From NCBI GenBank assembly GCA_015493995.1, contig WGCD01000102.1, positions 1-39,033 of the forward strand: a DNA stretch of 39,033 bases. The letters are read 5' to 3'. Of this stretch, positions 25,581 to 34,713 are shown in pieces. Source of the stretch: Desulfurellaceae bacterium. GTDB taxonomy: Bacteria > Campylobacterota_A > Desulfurellia > Desulfurellales > Hippeaceae. The translations under genes were made by a program, and so were the position numbers. The notes beneath the pieces were generated by a model. It saw only the letters and a list, made by a program, of their open reading frames with translations, ran no database searches and had not been told where the DNA came from. Every line of letters starts with the position of its first letter. Position 1 is the stretch's first letter.

Positions 25581-26666
25581 ATGAGTTTACCGAAAGAGAT
25601 AGGAGAGTTTTTAAACTATACCGTTGCAAATATCAGTATGGGAAGATTGCTTGTAGCGCTGCTTATCGTCTTTTTGTTTTTATTGCTAAAGCAGCTGTTT
25701 GGACGGATAGTTATAAAATCATTAAAACTGATGGCAAAAAAGACAAAGACGATGTTTGACGATGAGTTAATCGAAACACTTGAGCCGCCTATTAAATTCT
25801 TTATAGGAATTTTGGGGCTCTATTTTGCTTTCATCTATCTCAATCTCGGTTCAAGCTACAACCTTATAGCTTCAAAAATTCTGTTCTCCTTTATTATCTT
25901 CGCATCAAGCTGGGCGCTCTACAGAGCTGATAACATCCTATCCAAAACACTCGAAACCATATTTAAAAAGCAAGACTACGAAGTGGCATTAGGGTTCATA
26001 CCCTTCTTTAGTAAATTTATAAAGTTCTCAATTATAGTCTTTGCAGTTGTTTTAATAATTCAGACCTGGGGATACAATATAGGAGCGATAATTACGGGAT
26101 TGGGCATCGGAGGTTTAGCCGTTGCTTTGGCTGCAAGGGATACGCTTGCAAATCTATTCGGCAGCATAATGATACTTTTTGACAGACCGTTTACCATAGG
26201 CGACTGGATTAAGACCAGCGACACCGAGGGTGTTGTTGAAGACATCGGATTCAGAAGCACAAAAATAAGGACTTTTGAGAACTCGCTTGTCTCCGTTCCA
26301 AACTCAAAAATAGCAAACGAAGCGGTAGAAAATTTCTCTTTGCGCAAAAGGAGGAGAATTAAATTTACGATAGGTGTGACATACTCAACTCCCAAAGAAA
26401 AACTGGAGCTTGCCGTAAATAAAATACGAAAAATGCTCGCAAATCATAAAAGAATATATGAAAAGCCCCGACTTGTTTACTTTACTGAATTTGCCGACAG
26501 CTCTATGAATATTTTCATATATTGTTTTACCGACACGGCTGTATGGACTGAGTACCTTGAGATAAAGCAGGATGTCAATTTAAAAATCATATCTATAATG
26601 GAAGAGCTCGGCATAGATTTTGCCTTCCCGTCTTTATCCGTATATATGGAAAAAAATGACACTTAA
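25581..26666 (+). CDS. MscS-family mechanosensitive channel
   Basis: Inner-membrane channel of 361 residues. Four or five hydrophobic helices lead to the pore-lining segment GAIITGLGIGGLAVALAARDTLANLFGSIMILFDRPFTIGDWI, followed by the MscS beta domain (EGVVEDIGFRSTKIRTFENSLVSVPNSKIA) and a C-terminal alpha/beta domain ending near residue 350. It releases solutes on hypo-osmotic shock. The Shine-Dalgarno is poor. Its last 11 nt overlap the next gene. Confidence 0.92.
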   Translation: MSLPKEIGEFLNYTVANISMGRLLVALLIVFLFLLLKQLFGRIVIKSLKLMAKKTKTMFDDELIETLEPPIKFFIGILGLYFAFIYLNLGSSYNLIASKILFSFIIFASSWALYRADNILSKTLETIFKKQDYEVALGFIPFFSKFIKFSIIVFAVVLIIQTWGYNIGAIITGLGIGGLAVALAARDTLANLFGSIMILFDRPFTIGDWIKTSDTEGVVEDIGFRSTKIRTFENSLVSVPNSKIANEAVENFSLRKRRRIKFTIGVTYSTPKEKLELAVNKIRKMLANHKRIYEKPRLVYFTEFADSSMNIFIYCFTDTAVWTEYLEIKQDVNLKIISIMEELGIDFAFPSLSVYMEKNDT

Positions 26667-27099
26667 CCAAAGCAAACAGTTATTGGTAAGCGGATTAAAA
26701 AACGGTTTTTCGGTCTCATTTAAATTGATAAAAACAATTGTTCCTTTCTATATAGCCGTTGATTTAATAAACAATACACCGTTTACCTCATATATAGGAA
26801 AAACACTCTCACCCGTTATGAGTATATTCGGTTTAAGCGGCAAGATGGCGATTGCTTTGATTAGCGGCTATACGGTTAACCTTTACGCCGCCATTGCCGC
26901 ACTAATTCCACTTTCTCCAAACTGGAAAGAGGTTACAATCATCGGGCTTATGACAGGCATATCACATAACCTCATAGTCGAAGGGGCTGTACTGCATAAA
27001 ACCGGTGCAAATGCCTTTTTGTTAATATCATTGAGAATAATAGTCTCCTTGATTGCCGGAATATCGCTCAATATGTTGTTTAAGGCGGTTTATGGATAG
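26656..27099 (+). CDS. Gate-domain (nucleoside-recognition/SpmA-like) membrane protein, first of a pair
   Basis: 147-residue membrane protein, starting at the in-frame ATG (MTLNQSKQ) that overlaps the mscS stop rather than the earlier track ATG. It has about four hydrophobic helices and a conserved-looking loop TGISHNLIVEGAVLHKTG. It resembles the Gate domain shared by SpmA/SpmB, nucleoside transporters and the FeoB core. The next gene encodes a second Gate-like protein with the loop MCHAVIEDTLVFVAIGGN. A heterodimeric membrane protein is likely. Function unknown. Confidence 0.65.
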   Translation: MTLNQSKQLLVSGLKNGFSVSFKLIKTIVPFYIAVDLINNTPFTSYIGKTLSPVMSIFGLSGKMAIALISGYTVNLYAAIAALIPLSPNWKEVTIIGLMTGISHNLIVEGAVLHKTGANAFLLISLRIIVSLIAGISLNMLFKAVYG

Positions 27100-27541
27100 T
27101 TCAATGGTTATTCACGCACTAATCGGTAGTCTAAAGCTTTCGTTAAAACTCATACTCATTATCGTTCCGCTTATGGTAGCCTACGAATTCCTCGAAAACA
27201 GCAAACTGTTCAAAAAAATACTCGAATTTTTATATATATTCATAAAGCCTCTCGGTTTTTCAAAACAAGCAAGCGTATCAATGCTTACCGGCATATTCTT
27301 GGGCATAACCTACGGCTCTGGAATACTTATAGCACAATCGGAAAAAAAGAAACTCGAAAACATCGATATAATTTTAACAGCCGTATTTTTATCTATGTGT
27401 CACGCAGTTATAGAAGACACGCTTGTTTTTGTGGCAATAGGCGGAAACGGCTTTTATATGCTTGGAACACGCATAGTTATAGCCTTTATCGTTACCTACC
27501 TGTTTTACAGTTATCTCAAGAAAAAATTATATAAAACCTAA
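27092..27541 (+). CDS. Gate-domain membrane protein, second of a pair
   Basis: 149-residue membrane protein starting MDSSMVIHALIGS, preceded by AAGGCGG and overlapping the previous stop by 8 nt. It has four hydrophobic helices and the conserved core GIFLGITYGSGILIAQSEKK ... SMCHAVIEDTLVFVAIG, typical of the partner member of such Gate pairs. The His, Glu and Asp in the polar loop suggest a membrane-embedded site. It is the last gene of the HD-GYP operon and its end overlaps the end of the opposing MIP18 gene by 15 nt. Confidence 0.65.
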   Translation: MDSSMVIHALIGSLKLSLKLILIIVPLMVAYEFLENSKLFKKILEFLYIFIKPLGFSKQASVSMLTGIFLGITYGSGILIAQSEKKKLENIDIILTAVFLSMCHAVIEDTLVFVAIGGNGFYMLGTRIVIAFIVTYLFYSYLKKKLYKT

Positions 27542-27829
27542 TTTTTTTCTGTTTTCCTCGTTCAAACGCTCTTTTGTCCAGGGAGGGTCAAACGTAAGTT
27601 TAACACCAACGCTTCCGACACCTTTAAGTTCTTTTATTTTATCCTCAACCATTTTCACCATACGAAAACCGGCAGGACAGTGCGGCGTTGTGAATGTCAT
27701 GACCACTCCGACATTGTTTCCTTCAACATTAACTTCGTATATAAGCCCCATCTCCACAATATCAATTAAAGGCATACATGGCTCGTATATCTCTTTAAGT
27801 TTTTCAATAACGGATTCTTTATTTATCAT
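27527..27829 (-). CDS. MIP18/DUF59 (SufT-like) iron-sulfur assembly factor
   Basis: 100-residue cytoplasmic protein (from MINKESVIEKL). It has the DUF59 features VEMGLIYEV and TFTTPHCPAGFRMVKMVEDKI, with the conserved active Cys in PHCPAG, and PPWTKERLNEENRKKLG at the end. Family members help load Fe-S clusters onto client proteins. The start is chosen at the second ATG because it overlaps the upstream lipoprotein stop by 11 nt; the longer track start at 27877 would eat into that gene. The 3' end overlaps the opposing Gate gene. Confidence 0.75.
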   Translation of the reverse strand: MINKESVIEKLKEIYEPCMPLIDIVEMGLIYEVNVEGNNVGVVMTFTTPHCPAGFRMVKMVEDKIKELKGVGSVGVKLTFDPPWTKERLNEENRKKLGFI

Positions 27830-28373
27830 AACTGCCGCACCAATCAAATAATCTGTTAAAGTAGCGTTTTTTATCAAGTGGGCTTAAATGCTTTTTAAGC
27901 ATCAACTCCCTTGCGAGTCTGTTTTTTTCGTCATATGCGTATGCAACGGTCAAATAATCCCTAAAAACATTCTGTTTTTCAGTCATCAAAATAAAACCGA
28001 ACGCTGCATATATCCTCGCCTGCCATCTGTTGTTAATATCTCTGTTTTCGAGCCTTGAGAATTCACTTTTGGCTTTTTTGAGCCGTCCGCAATACCCGTA
28101 GGAAACGAGAAGGCAGTATTGAGGCAAAAAGCCCTTTAGATGGCTAAAATAGTTTATTGCTTTTTTACACCTGCCGAGTTTAAGATAAGAAATCCCTTTA
28201 CGTGTTTTCGGGTTGTAGTACTCGGTTTTTGGCTTTGTACGTTTAACTATAACCCTATTTTGCTCAACATTTTGAGTCGAATATTGCGGATACTTTATAT
28301 TGCTGCTGCACGAATACAAAAAAGCAATCCCGATAACGGGGATTGCTATAAAAAATTTTTTAAGCGGCAGCAT
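27819..28373 (-). CDS. Predicted lipoprotein of unknown function, TPR-like
   Basis: 184-residue protein starting MLPLKKFFIAIPVIGIAFLYSC, a lipoprotein signal with lipobox LYSC and Cys about 22. The mature part is basic and helical, with ISYLKLGRCKKAINYFSHL and a later YAAFGFILMTEK, a TPR-like pattern. The longer track start was not used because the inner ATG begins the signal peptide and overlaps the preceding gene by 14 nt. No named family recognised. It lies between a membrane protein and a Fe-S assembly gene. Confidence 0.55.
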   Translation of the reverse strand: MLPLKKFFIAIPVIGIAFLYSCSSNIKYPQYSTQNVEQNRVIVKRTKPKTEYYNPKTRKGISYLKLGRCKKAINYFSHLKGFLPQYCLLVSYGYCGRLKKAKSEFSRLENRDINNRWQARIYAAFGFILMTEKQNVFRDYLTVAYAYDEKNRLARELMLKKHLSPLDKKRYFNRLFDWCGSYDK

Positions 28374-28923
28374 CTTTAAATATTCTGTGCATATTCTCAA
28401 ATGCTGTGTCTATCCAGTCTTTGGCATCGTCTATATAGCTCAAAAGCATATTTTTCATCTCTTCGTCTTTGTTGGCATCAAGCAGATAATACGCCGCAAC
28501 ACCGCTAATTACAGACGTTAAAAAAGACGGCAAGAGTTTAGCTTTCTTCATTGCAAGCTTCGTAAAAACTATGCTGCTGACAAATGCGCCTGCTCCTACA
28601 TATATTGATTTTGCAGTGCTATCGCTGCCTCTTAATAAATCAATGGGAGCAACATACAAGCCGTATTGTGTTAAAGCATCCGCCTTATCAAGCATCGTTT
28701 CCCACTTTTCCTTATTTTCCTCTATAAATTTAGGGTTGTTCTTTTCAACATAACCTTTCAACTCCTGAAACATCAAAGACAGGTTGTTTTTGCCCCACTT
28801 TGAAAGCTCGTCCCTAACCCTGTTTAAGCTATCGTTAATATCAAAAGACTCCCTAACCTCCGATTTCATATCCACAATGATATCTTCGAGCTTCCTTTTG
28901 TATTCATTCAATATTTTATCCAT
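28360..28923 (-). CDS. Unknown protein with helical N-terminal half and two central membrane segments
   Basis: 187 residues. The first half (about 1-100) is charged and helical, with possible coiled coil (YKRKLEDIIVDMKSEV). Two short hydrophobic stretches follow, one at about 107-122 (IYVGAGAFVSSIVFT) and one at about 133-147 (FLTSVISGVAAYYLL), then an acidic helical tail. I do not recognise the family. It lies 11 nt after the AMMECR1 gene and overlaps the lipoprotein gene, so it is part of the ileS-distal operon end. Confidence 0.6.
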   Translation of the reverse strand: MDKILNEYKRKLEDIIVDMKSEVRESFDINDSLNRVRDELSKWGKNNLSLMFQELKGYVEKNNPKFIEENKEKWETMLDKADALTQYGLYVAPIDLLRGSDSTAKSIYVGAGAFVSSIVFTKLAMKKAKLLPSFLTSVISGVAAYYLLDANKDEEMKNMLLSYIDDAKDWIDTAFENMHRIFKDAAA

Positions 28924-28934
28924 AAAATAACCTC

Positions 28935-29534
28935 CTAAATATTTTTTTCTATTACGTTTCCGCTTGGGCTTTCTTCTTCAAATATCTGTCCGCTGAACCT
29001 GTACAAATCACAAAGAGAGTTTTCATAACAATCCGGAGCAAGCCCTGCTTTTATGCAAATCTCAGACAAAAACTCCCTTTCGTTCCAATGCCATTCAACC
29101 GGAACCTGAGGCAGCAAAAGCCCGCTGTTTGAACCGCACACTATAAACAAGCCGTCTCTTCCAATTTTTATCTGCTTTTCGTAACTTTTGCCTTTATCCA
29201 AAGGAATCATAGGTGACAGCACGCTAACCTCAACAACAACTTTATCGAGTTCGCTTTTTGTTAAAGGGGTAAATCGCGGGTCTGAAAACGCCGCAGAGAT
29301 AGCAGAGGATATTGTTGCATCAATTAACGGCTCATAAGCCAAAGGATAACCGATACATCCTCTCAGCCTTTTATCGGGATATAGGTTTAGCGTAACAAAC
29401 ACTCCCCTTTTCTCTTCAAGAATTTCAGGGAATTCATCCGGTCTTTGCAAAACCTTGTGCGTCTGGAAATAGTGCTCTATCGCCCTTCTTGCCAATATGA
29501 CAAGAAACCTGCCCTCATCAAGATTTAAATCCAT
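28935..29534 (-). CDS. AMMECR1-family protein (AmmeMemoRadiSam system protein A)
   Basis: 199-residue protein with the family core RGCIGYPLAYEPLIDATISSAISAAFSDPRF and the hallmark LRGCIG. The C-terminal sequence AFSDPRFTPLTKSELD ... VVEVSVLSP also matches. In bacteria it can sit with a Memo-like protein and a radical-SAM enzyme (AmmeMemoRadiSam). Neither is in the window, so its partner is unknown. It lies 16 nt after ileS. Confidence 0.85.
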   Translation of the reverse strand: MDLNLDEGRFLVILARRAIEHYFQTHKVLQRPDEFPEILEEKRGVFVTLNLYPDKRLRGCIGYPLAYEPLIDATISSAISAAFSDPRFTPLTKSELDKVVVEVSVLSPMIPLDKGKSYEKQIKIGRDGLFIVCGSNSGLLLPQVPVEWHWNEREFLSEICIKAGLAPDCYENSLCDLYRFSGQIFEEESPSGNVIEKNI

Positions 29535-29550
29535 AAAAACACTCCGATAA

Positions 29551-32331
29551 TCAATGGATTACGCCGTAACACCTTTTACACACATTCTCTCCGTTTTCAT
29601 TTTTACCCACACTATCGTCAAATTTCCAACACCTTTCACACTTTTTGCCCTCAGCTTTAACAACAAAAACACCTATTTTTTTCTCCTCGTCAAAATATGA
29701 TTCCAGATAGTTATCCGCTTTCCCTGTTTCAAAATGAGATACGATGCATATGTCAGCCAATTCAGACCTATCCATACTCAACAAAACATCCTTAAACTCG
29801 CTGCTTTGCACATCCACATAGATATCGGCTTCAAGTGAATTGCCTATAACTTTTTTAGCTCTTGCAAGCTCAAGTGTCTTATCCGTAACCTCCTTCAAAC
29901 TCCTAAGCACCTTCCACTTCTTTATCAGTTCATCGTTTCTAAAGTGACTTTTCAGTTCAACAAACTCTTCCATATGAACACTCTCTTTACTGCCGTTCAT
30001 ATATGAGTATGCCTCTTCCGCTGTAAATGACAAAATAGGCGCCATATAGAATACAATAATTTTCAACAGTTCGTTCATAGCCGTTTGAGCCGACAAACGT
30101 TTTTTGGAATCCTCACGTTCACAGTAGAGCCTGTCTTTCAAAATATCGAGATAAAAAGAGGATAAGACGGTTATACAAAAATTAGCCATATTCCTATAAA
30201 TTATGTGAAATTCATACTCCTTATATGCCTTTTGCAGTTTCTCCTTTAAAAGCTCGGCTTCGGCTAAAACCCATCTGTCTATCTCTTCAAGCTCGTCGTA
30301 CTTCAAAGCCCTGTTCTCATCAAAACCGTTTAGGTTGCCAAGCAAAAATCTTATCGTATTTCTTATTTTTCTATAGTTGTCAACCAGCCTTTTCATTATT
30401 TCGTCAGAAAGCCTGACATCATCTTTGTAATCGGTTGCAGACGCCCAAAGCCTCAACAGCTCCGCTCCGTATTTTTTAATTATCTTATCCGGCACTATAA
30501 CATTGCCTACGGATTTACTCATCTTTCTACCCTTTGAATCGACAACAAATCCGTGGGTTAAAACGGACTTATACGGCGCTTTGTCTCTTGTTCCTACAGA
30601 CTCAAGTAAGGAAGAATGAAACCATCCTCTATGCTGGTCGCTGCCCTCAAGATACATATCGGCAGGCCACTTGAGCTCACCCCTTCTTTCCAACACAGCC
30701 GCATGAGAAACACCCGAGTCAAACCATACATCCAATATATCGTTCTCTTTTTCAAACTCCTTTGAGCCGCAATCACAGCTGTACCCCTCAGGCAAAAAAT
30801 AACTCGGTTCTTTCTCAAACCAGACATCCGCCCCTTCTTTTTCCATTTTATCAGCTACAAGGTCAATAAGCTTCTTGTTGTATTGAACTTTACCGCACTT
30901 TTTGCACTTGAACAACGCTATGGGAACTCCCCAGGCTCTCTGTCTCGATATACACCAATCAGGTCTTGTTTCCATCATCGAATATATCCTGTTTCTTCCC
31001 CAAGAAGGAATCCACTGGGTTTTGTCAATTTCCTTCATAGCTCTGTCTCTCAATCCGTCCTTATCTATCGAGATAAACCACTGCTCTGTAGAGCGGAATA
31101 TTATGGGACTTTTACATCTCCAGCAGTGCGGATAGGAGTGAACAATTTTTTCTTCTTTAACAAGCATACCTTTTGATTTTAGAGTGTTTATAACCTTGGG
31201 GTTTGCCTCCGTTGTCTTCATACCCGCAAAATATTCCACGTTTTGCTCAAACCTGCCGTCATCGTCAACAGGTGAGTATATCGGAAGATGATACTTCATA
31301 CCAACGGCATAGTCCTCCTCTCCGTGTCCGGGTGCAGTATGAACAAGACCCGTTCCTGCTTCTAAGGTCACGTGTTCTCCGAGTATAATAGGTGATTGCC
31401 TGTCGTATAAAGGATGAGCCAAAATATTTCCCTCAAGGCTTTTACCCTTAACCGTCTTTATTATTTCATAATTGTCGATACCGAATTTTGCCATCAATTC
31501 ATCCGCCAAATCCTTGGCAACAAGATAGACCTCTCTGTCCTTTATCCTCACAAACGCATATTCAAATTCAGGATTGACACAAACGGCAAGGTTTGCAGGA
31601 ATTGTCCACGGAGTTGTTGTCCATATGATTGCAGAAATTGCATCGCCCAAAAACATCCTGTCGTCTGTTGCCAAATCACTTATAAAATCGAACTTTACAT
31701 ATATGGAGTCGCTTTCGTCGTCTTGATATTCAACCTCAGCCATTGCAAGCGCCGTTTTGCACGAAGAACACCAATATACGGGCTTCTTTTGTTTATAAAC
31801 AAGACCTTTTTCAACAAACTTTCCAAGTTCCCTGAGTGTATCAGCTTCATATAAATAGTTCATTGTCAAGTAGGGATTGTCCCAATCTCCAAAAACCCCA
31901 AGCCTGTAAAATTCATCTTTCTGTATCCCGATATATTTTTTAGCATAATCCCTGCAAAGCTTTCTGAATTCGGCTTTACTCATAGAGTTTTTTTTGTTTC
32001 TCCCAAGCTCTTTTTCTATATTGTGCTCAATAGGCAGTCCGTGGCAGTCCCAACCCGGGACGTATGGGGATTTATATCCGAACATAGTTTTTGACTTAAC
32101 TACAATATCCTTTAAAACCTTGTTCAACACGTGACCCATATGTATATTTCCGTTTGCATAAGGGGGTCCGTCGTGCAGCACAAACTCTTTTTTTCCTTCT
32201 CTGTCTTTCAAAATCTTCTCATAAATATTGTCTTCTTTCCATTTTTTAAGCATCTCGGGCTCTTTTTTTGAAAGATTAGCCTTCATAGGAAAATCGGTTT
32301 TAGGAAGAAGCAGTGTATCTTTATAGGTCAT
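29551..32331 (-). CDS. ileS: Isoleucyl-tRNA synthetase
   Basis: Charges tRNA-Ile. The 926-residue protein has the HIGH-motif segment PPYANGNIHMGHV at about residue 57, the catalytic and editing-domain regions (WTTTPWTIPANLA), the KMSKS motif GRKMSKSVGNV and a C-terminal zinc-binding CxxC pair in CERCWKFDDSVGKNENGENVCKRCYG, as in the bacterial IleRS type. It starts 1 nt after the pheT stop. The PheT, PheS and IleS order with three synthetases in one operon is compact. Confidence 0.95.
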   Translation of the reverse strand: MTYKDTLLLPKTDFPMKANLSKKEPEMLKKWKEDNIYEKILKDREGKKEFVLHDGPPYANGNIHMGHVLNKVLKDIVVKSKTMFGYKSPYVPGWDCHGLPIEHNIEKELGRNKKNSMSKAEFRKLCRDYAKKYIGIQKDEFYRLGVFGDWDNPYLTMNYLYEADTLRELGKFVEKGLVYKQKKPVYWCSSCKTALAMAEVEYQDDESDSIYVKFDFISDLATDDRMFLGDAISAIIWTTTPWTIPANLAVCVNPEFEYAFVRIKDREVYLVAKDLADELMAKFGIDNYEIIKTVKGKSLEGNILAHPLYDRQSPIILGEHVTLEAGTGLVHTAPGHGEEDYAVGMKYHLPIYSPVDDDGRFEQNVEYFAGMKTTEANPKVINTLKSKGMLVKEEKIVHSYPHCWRCKSPIIFRSTEQWFISIDKDGLRDRAMKEIDKTQWIPSWGRNRIYSMMETRPDWCISRQRAWGVPIALFKCKKCGKVQYNKKLIDLVADKMEKEGADVWFEKEPSYFLPEGYSCDCGSKEFEKENDILDVWFDSGVSHAAVLERRGELKWPADMYLEGSDQHRGWFHSSLLESVGTRDKAPYKSVLTHGFVVDSKGRKMSKSVGNVIVPDKIIKKYGAELLRLWASATDYKDDVRLSDEIMKRLVDNYRKIRNTIRFLLGNLNGFDENRALKYDELEEIDRWVLAEAELLKEKLQKAYKEYEFHIIYRNMANFCITVLSSFYLDILKDRLYCEREDSKKRLSAQTAMNELLKIIVFYMAPILSFTAEEAYSYMNGSKESVHMEEFVELKSHFRNDELIKKWKVLRSLKEVTDKTLELARAKKVIGNSLEADIYVDVQSSEFKDVLLSMDRSELADICIVSHFETGKADNYLESYFDEEKKIGVFVVKAEGKKCERCWKFDDSVGKNENGENVCKRCYGVIH

Positions 32332-32332
32332 A

Positions 32333-34696
32333 TTACCCCCTCAACTTTGCATCAAATTTTTTAACAAGAGCATTGAAAATATTGTTCATTATTTCTTCTA
32401 TTTCCGTATCCACAAACGTTTTATCGTCATTCTTCAAAACAATTCTAAAAGCAAGGCTCTTTTTGGAACTATCCTCAAGTTTATCGTAAACATCGAACAA
32501 AACAACCTCATAAACATTATCAAACAACCCTATTGCACGTTTAACGTCAGAAGCGTTTATGCTCTTATCCACAACTACCGCCAAATCCCTGACGACTGTC
32601 GGCAATTTGGGGAGTTTCTCAAACATTTTAACCCTTGTGACATATTCGGCAATGGAGTTTAGGTCAACCTCACACAATATTATGCGCATATTTTTATCGA
32701 ATTTAATATCGTAATAATCATAAAAATCGGGGTGCAGTTCTCCTATAAAACCTACGTCTTTACCGCCTACAAACAAATCCGCACCTCTACCCGTATGTAA
32801 AAATTTTCTTTCGGTTTTTCTATACAAAAATTCGATATTAAACAATTTCTCAAGCATCTCCGTAACGCTTTTCATATCGTAAAAATCGTAAAATCTTCTA
32901 CCCTCAATCCAGTTAAAGGAAGCCTCACCCCACATAACAGCCCCAAGTCGGTCAGACTCCTTTGCAAAGTCCCCGTCTTTAAAAAATACCCTGCCTATTT
33001 CAAACAGAGCCGCGCTTTTGGCATTTTTTGACATATTAAATTTCAAATTATCCAAAAGACCGCACACAAGAGTGGTTCTCATAACATCCTGTCCCTCTAT
33101 CAGAGGGTTTTTCAGATACACAAACTCATCTTCATTTTTGCTGAAGAGTTTTAACTTTGAGCTGTCCGTAAAGGAGTAGTTAACGCTCTCTGATAAGCCC
33201 ATATCGGCAAGCGTTTTTGTTATTTGGTGTTTTGCATAATCAACGGGTTTTTTTCTTTTAAAAGAGGTTTGCACAACTGGCAGAGTAGGAGCGATTTTGT
33301 CATAGCCCATACATCTGGCAACCTCTTCTGCAATATCGGCTTCTCCCTCTATGTCGAAGCGATACGTGGGAATTGTCACCTTAAATTTATCTATACTTAT
33401 AACTTTCGGCTTAAAATCAAGGTATTCCACAATCTCTTTAACCGCCTTTTGCTCGAAATCAGAGCCAAGCAGCCTGTTTATTCCCTCAAAGGAACAAACT
33501 ATCGTCTTTGGCTTAAACTCTGTCTCTTTTTGGTCTATATAACCCATATAAACCTTGGCATCGGCATATTTTTCAAGTAAACTCATGGCATAACTGCTTG
33601 CTGTTAAACACAAATTAGGGTCAACCCCTCTTTCGAACCTGTGAGAAGACTCGCTGTGGAGCTTCAATTTTCTTGCTGTCATTCTCACGCTGACAGGGTT
33701 AAAGTGAGCACTCTCAAGCGCCACTGTTTTTGTGTCGTCCGTTACGCTGGATTCTTCAGAACCCATAACGCCCGCTATGGCAACAGGTTTTTTTGAATCG
33801 GCAATCACAAGCATACTTTCGTCTAACTCATACTCTTTTGAATCCAAAGCCAATATTTTTTCTTTATTTTTGGCTCTTCTGACACATATATCTCCCGATA
33901 ACCTGTTAAAATCAAAAGAGTGCATAGGCTGCCCCATCGCCATCAACACGTAGTTGGTTATATCCACAACATTGTTAATTGGTCTTATGCCGCTTTTCAA
34001 TAACCTTAAACGTATAAACATAGGCGAAGGCTTAACTACAACATCAGCCATAAGCAGCGTATATCTCGGACAGTTCTTATAGTCGTCAATCTTAACGGAT
34101 ATATAATTCTTTATATTTTTTTCTACAAGAGCAAAATCCATCTTAGGATATTTAATGCTTTTTTTTGTTATGGCTTTTATATCCCTCGCGACACCGAGAA
34201 TGCTCAACGCATCGGCTCTGTTAGGTGTCAACTCAATGTCTATTATGTAATCGTTAAACTCATCAATCTCAGAAAGAGCCATTCCGTTTCTCAATGTCTC
34301 ATCCAATTTCAAAAGCCCAGAAGAGCTATCCTCAAGATTAAGCTCTTCAGCCGAAAGCATCATACCCTCACTTACAAAATCACCGAATTTCTTTTTGCTT
34401 ATTTTAACACCATTAGAAAGCAGCGCTCCTTCTTTGACAACAGGAAACTTATCGTGAAGGTTAACATTTTTATCGGCAGTGGCTATATTCAAAACTTCAG
34501 AACCTATATCAACTTTTGTCAGGTAAAGATTGTCCTTTTCAGTGATATCAACAATTTCGCCGACAACGCTTCCGCAGGTATCTATCTTTGTTACGCTATC
34601 CACCTCTAATCCTGCCATTGTTATCTTTTCTGCCAGTTCTGCGGCAGATAACTCTATATCAACAAACTCTTTTAACCAATTGTAAGATACTTTCAT
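32333..34696 (-). CDS. pheT: Phenylalanyl-tRNA synthetase beta subunit
   Basis: Beta chain of the (alpha-beta)2 PheRS; it holds the editing site and binds tRNA. 787 residues. N-terminal tRNA-binding domain (VGEIVDI ... LNIATADKNV), B3/B4 editing domain (LTPNRADALSILGVARDI), B5, and a C-terminal FDX-ACB domain (PTVVRDLAVVVDKSINASDVKRAI). Length and order are normal for the bacterial type. It lies 17 nt after pheS. Confidence 0.95.
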   Translation of the reverse strand: MKVSYNWLKEFVDIELSAAELAEKITMAGLEVDSVTKIDTCGSVVGEIVDITEKDNLYLTKVDIGSEVLNIATADKNVNLHDKFPVVKEGALLSNGVKISKKKFGDFVSEGMMLSAEELNLEDSSSGLLKLDETLRNGMALSEIDEFNDYIIDIELTPNRADALSILGVARDIKAITKKSIKYPKMDFALVEKNIKNYISVKIDDYKNCPRYTLLMADVVVKPSPMFIRLRLLKSGIRPINNVVDITNYVLMAMGQPMHSFDFNRLSGDICVRRAKNKEKILALDSKEYELDESMLVIADSKKPVAIAGVMGSEESSVTDDTKTVALESAHFNPVSVRMTARKLKLHSESSHRFERGVDPNLCLTASSYAMSLLEKYADAKVYMGYIDQKETEFKPKTIVCSFEGINRLLGSDFEQKAVKEIVEYLDFKPKVISIDKFKVTIPTYRFDIEGEADIAEEVARCMGYDKIAPTLPVVQTSFKRKKPVDYAKHQITKTLADMGLSESVNYSFTDSSKLKLFSKNEDEFVYLKNPLIEGQDVMRTTLVCGLLDNLKFNMSKNAKSAALFEIGRVFFKDGDFAKESDRLGAVMWGEASFNWIEGRRFYDFYDMKSVTEMLEKLFNIEFLYRKTERKFLHTGRGADLFVGGKDVGFIGELHPDFYDYYDIKFDKNMRIILCEVDLNSIAEYVTRVKMFEKLPKLPTVVRDLAVVVDKSINASDVKRAIGLFDNVYEVVLFDVYDKLEDSSKKSLAFRIVLKNDDKTFVDTEIEEIMNNIFNALVKKFDAKLRG

Positions 34697-34713
34697 ACCG
34701 AACCCTCATCTAT

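Noticed and set aside
27830-27877. 16-residue N-terminal extension of the MIP18 gene
   Set aside because: It lies inside the lipoprotein gene, and the family begins near MINKESVIEKL.
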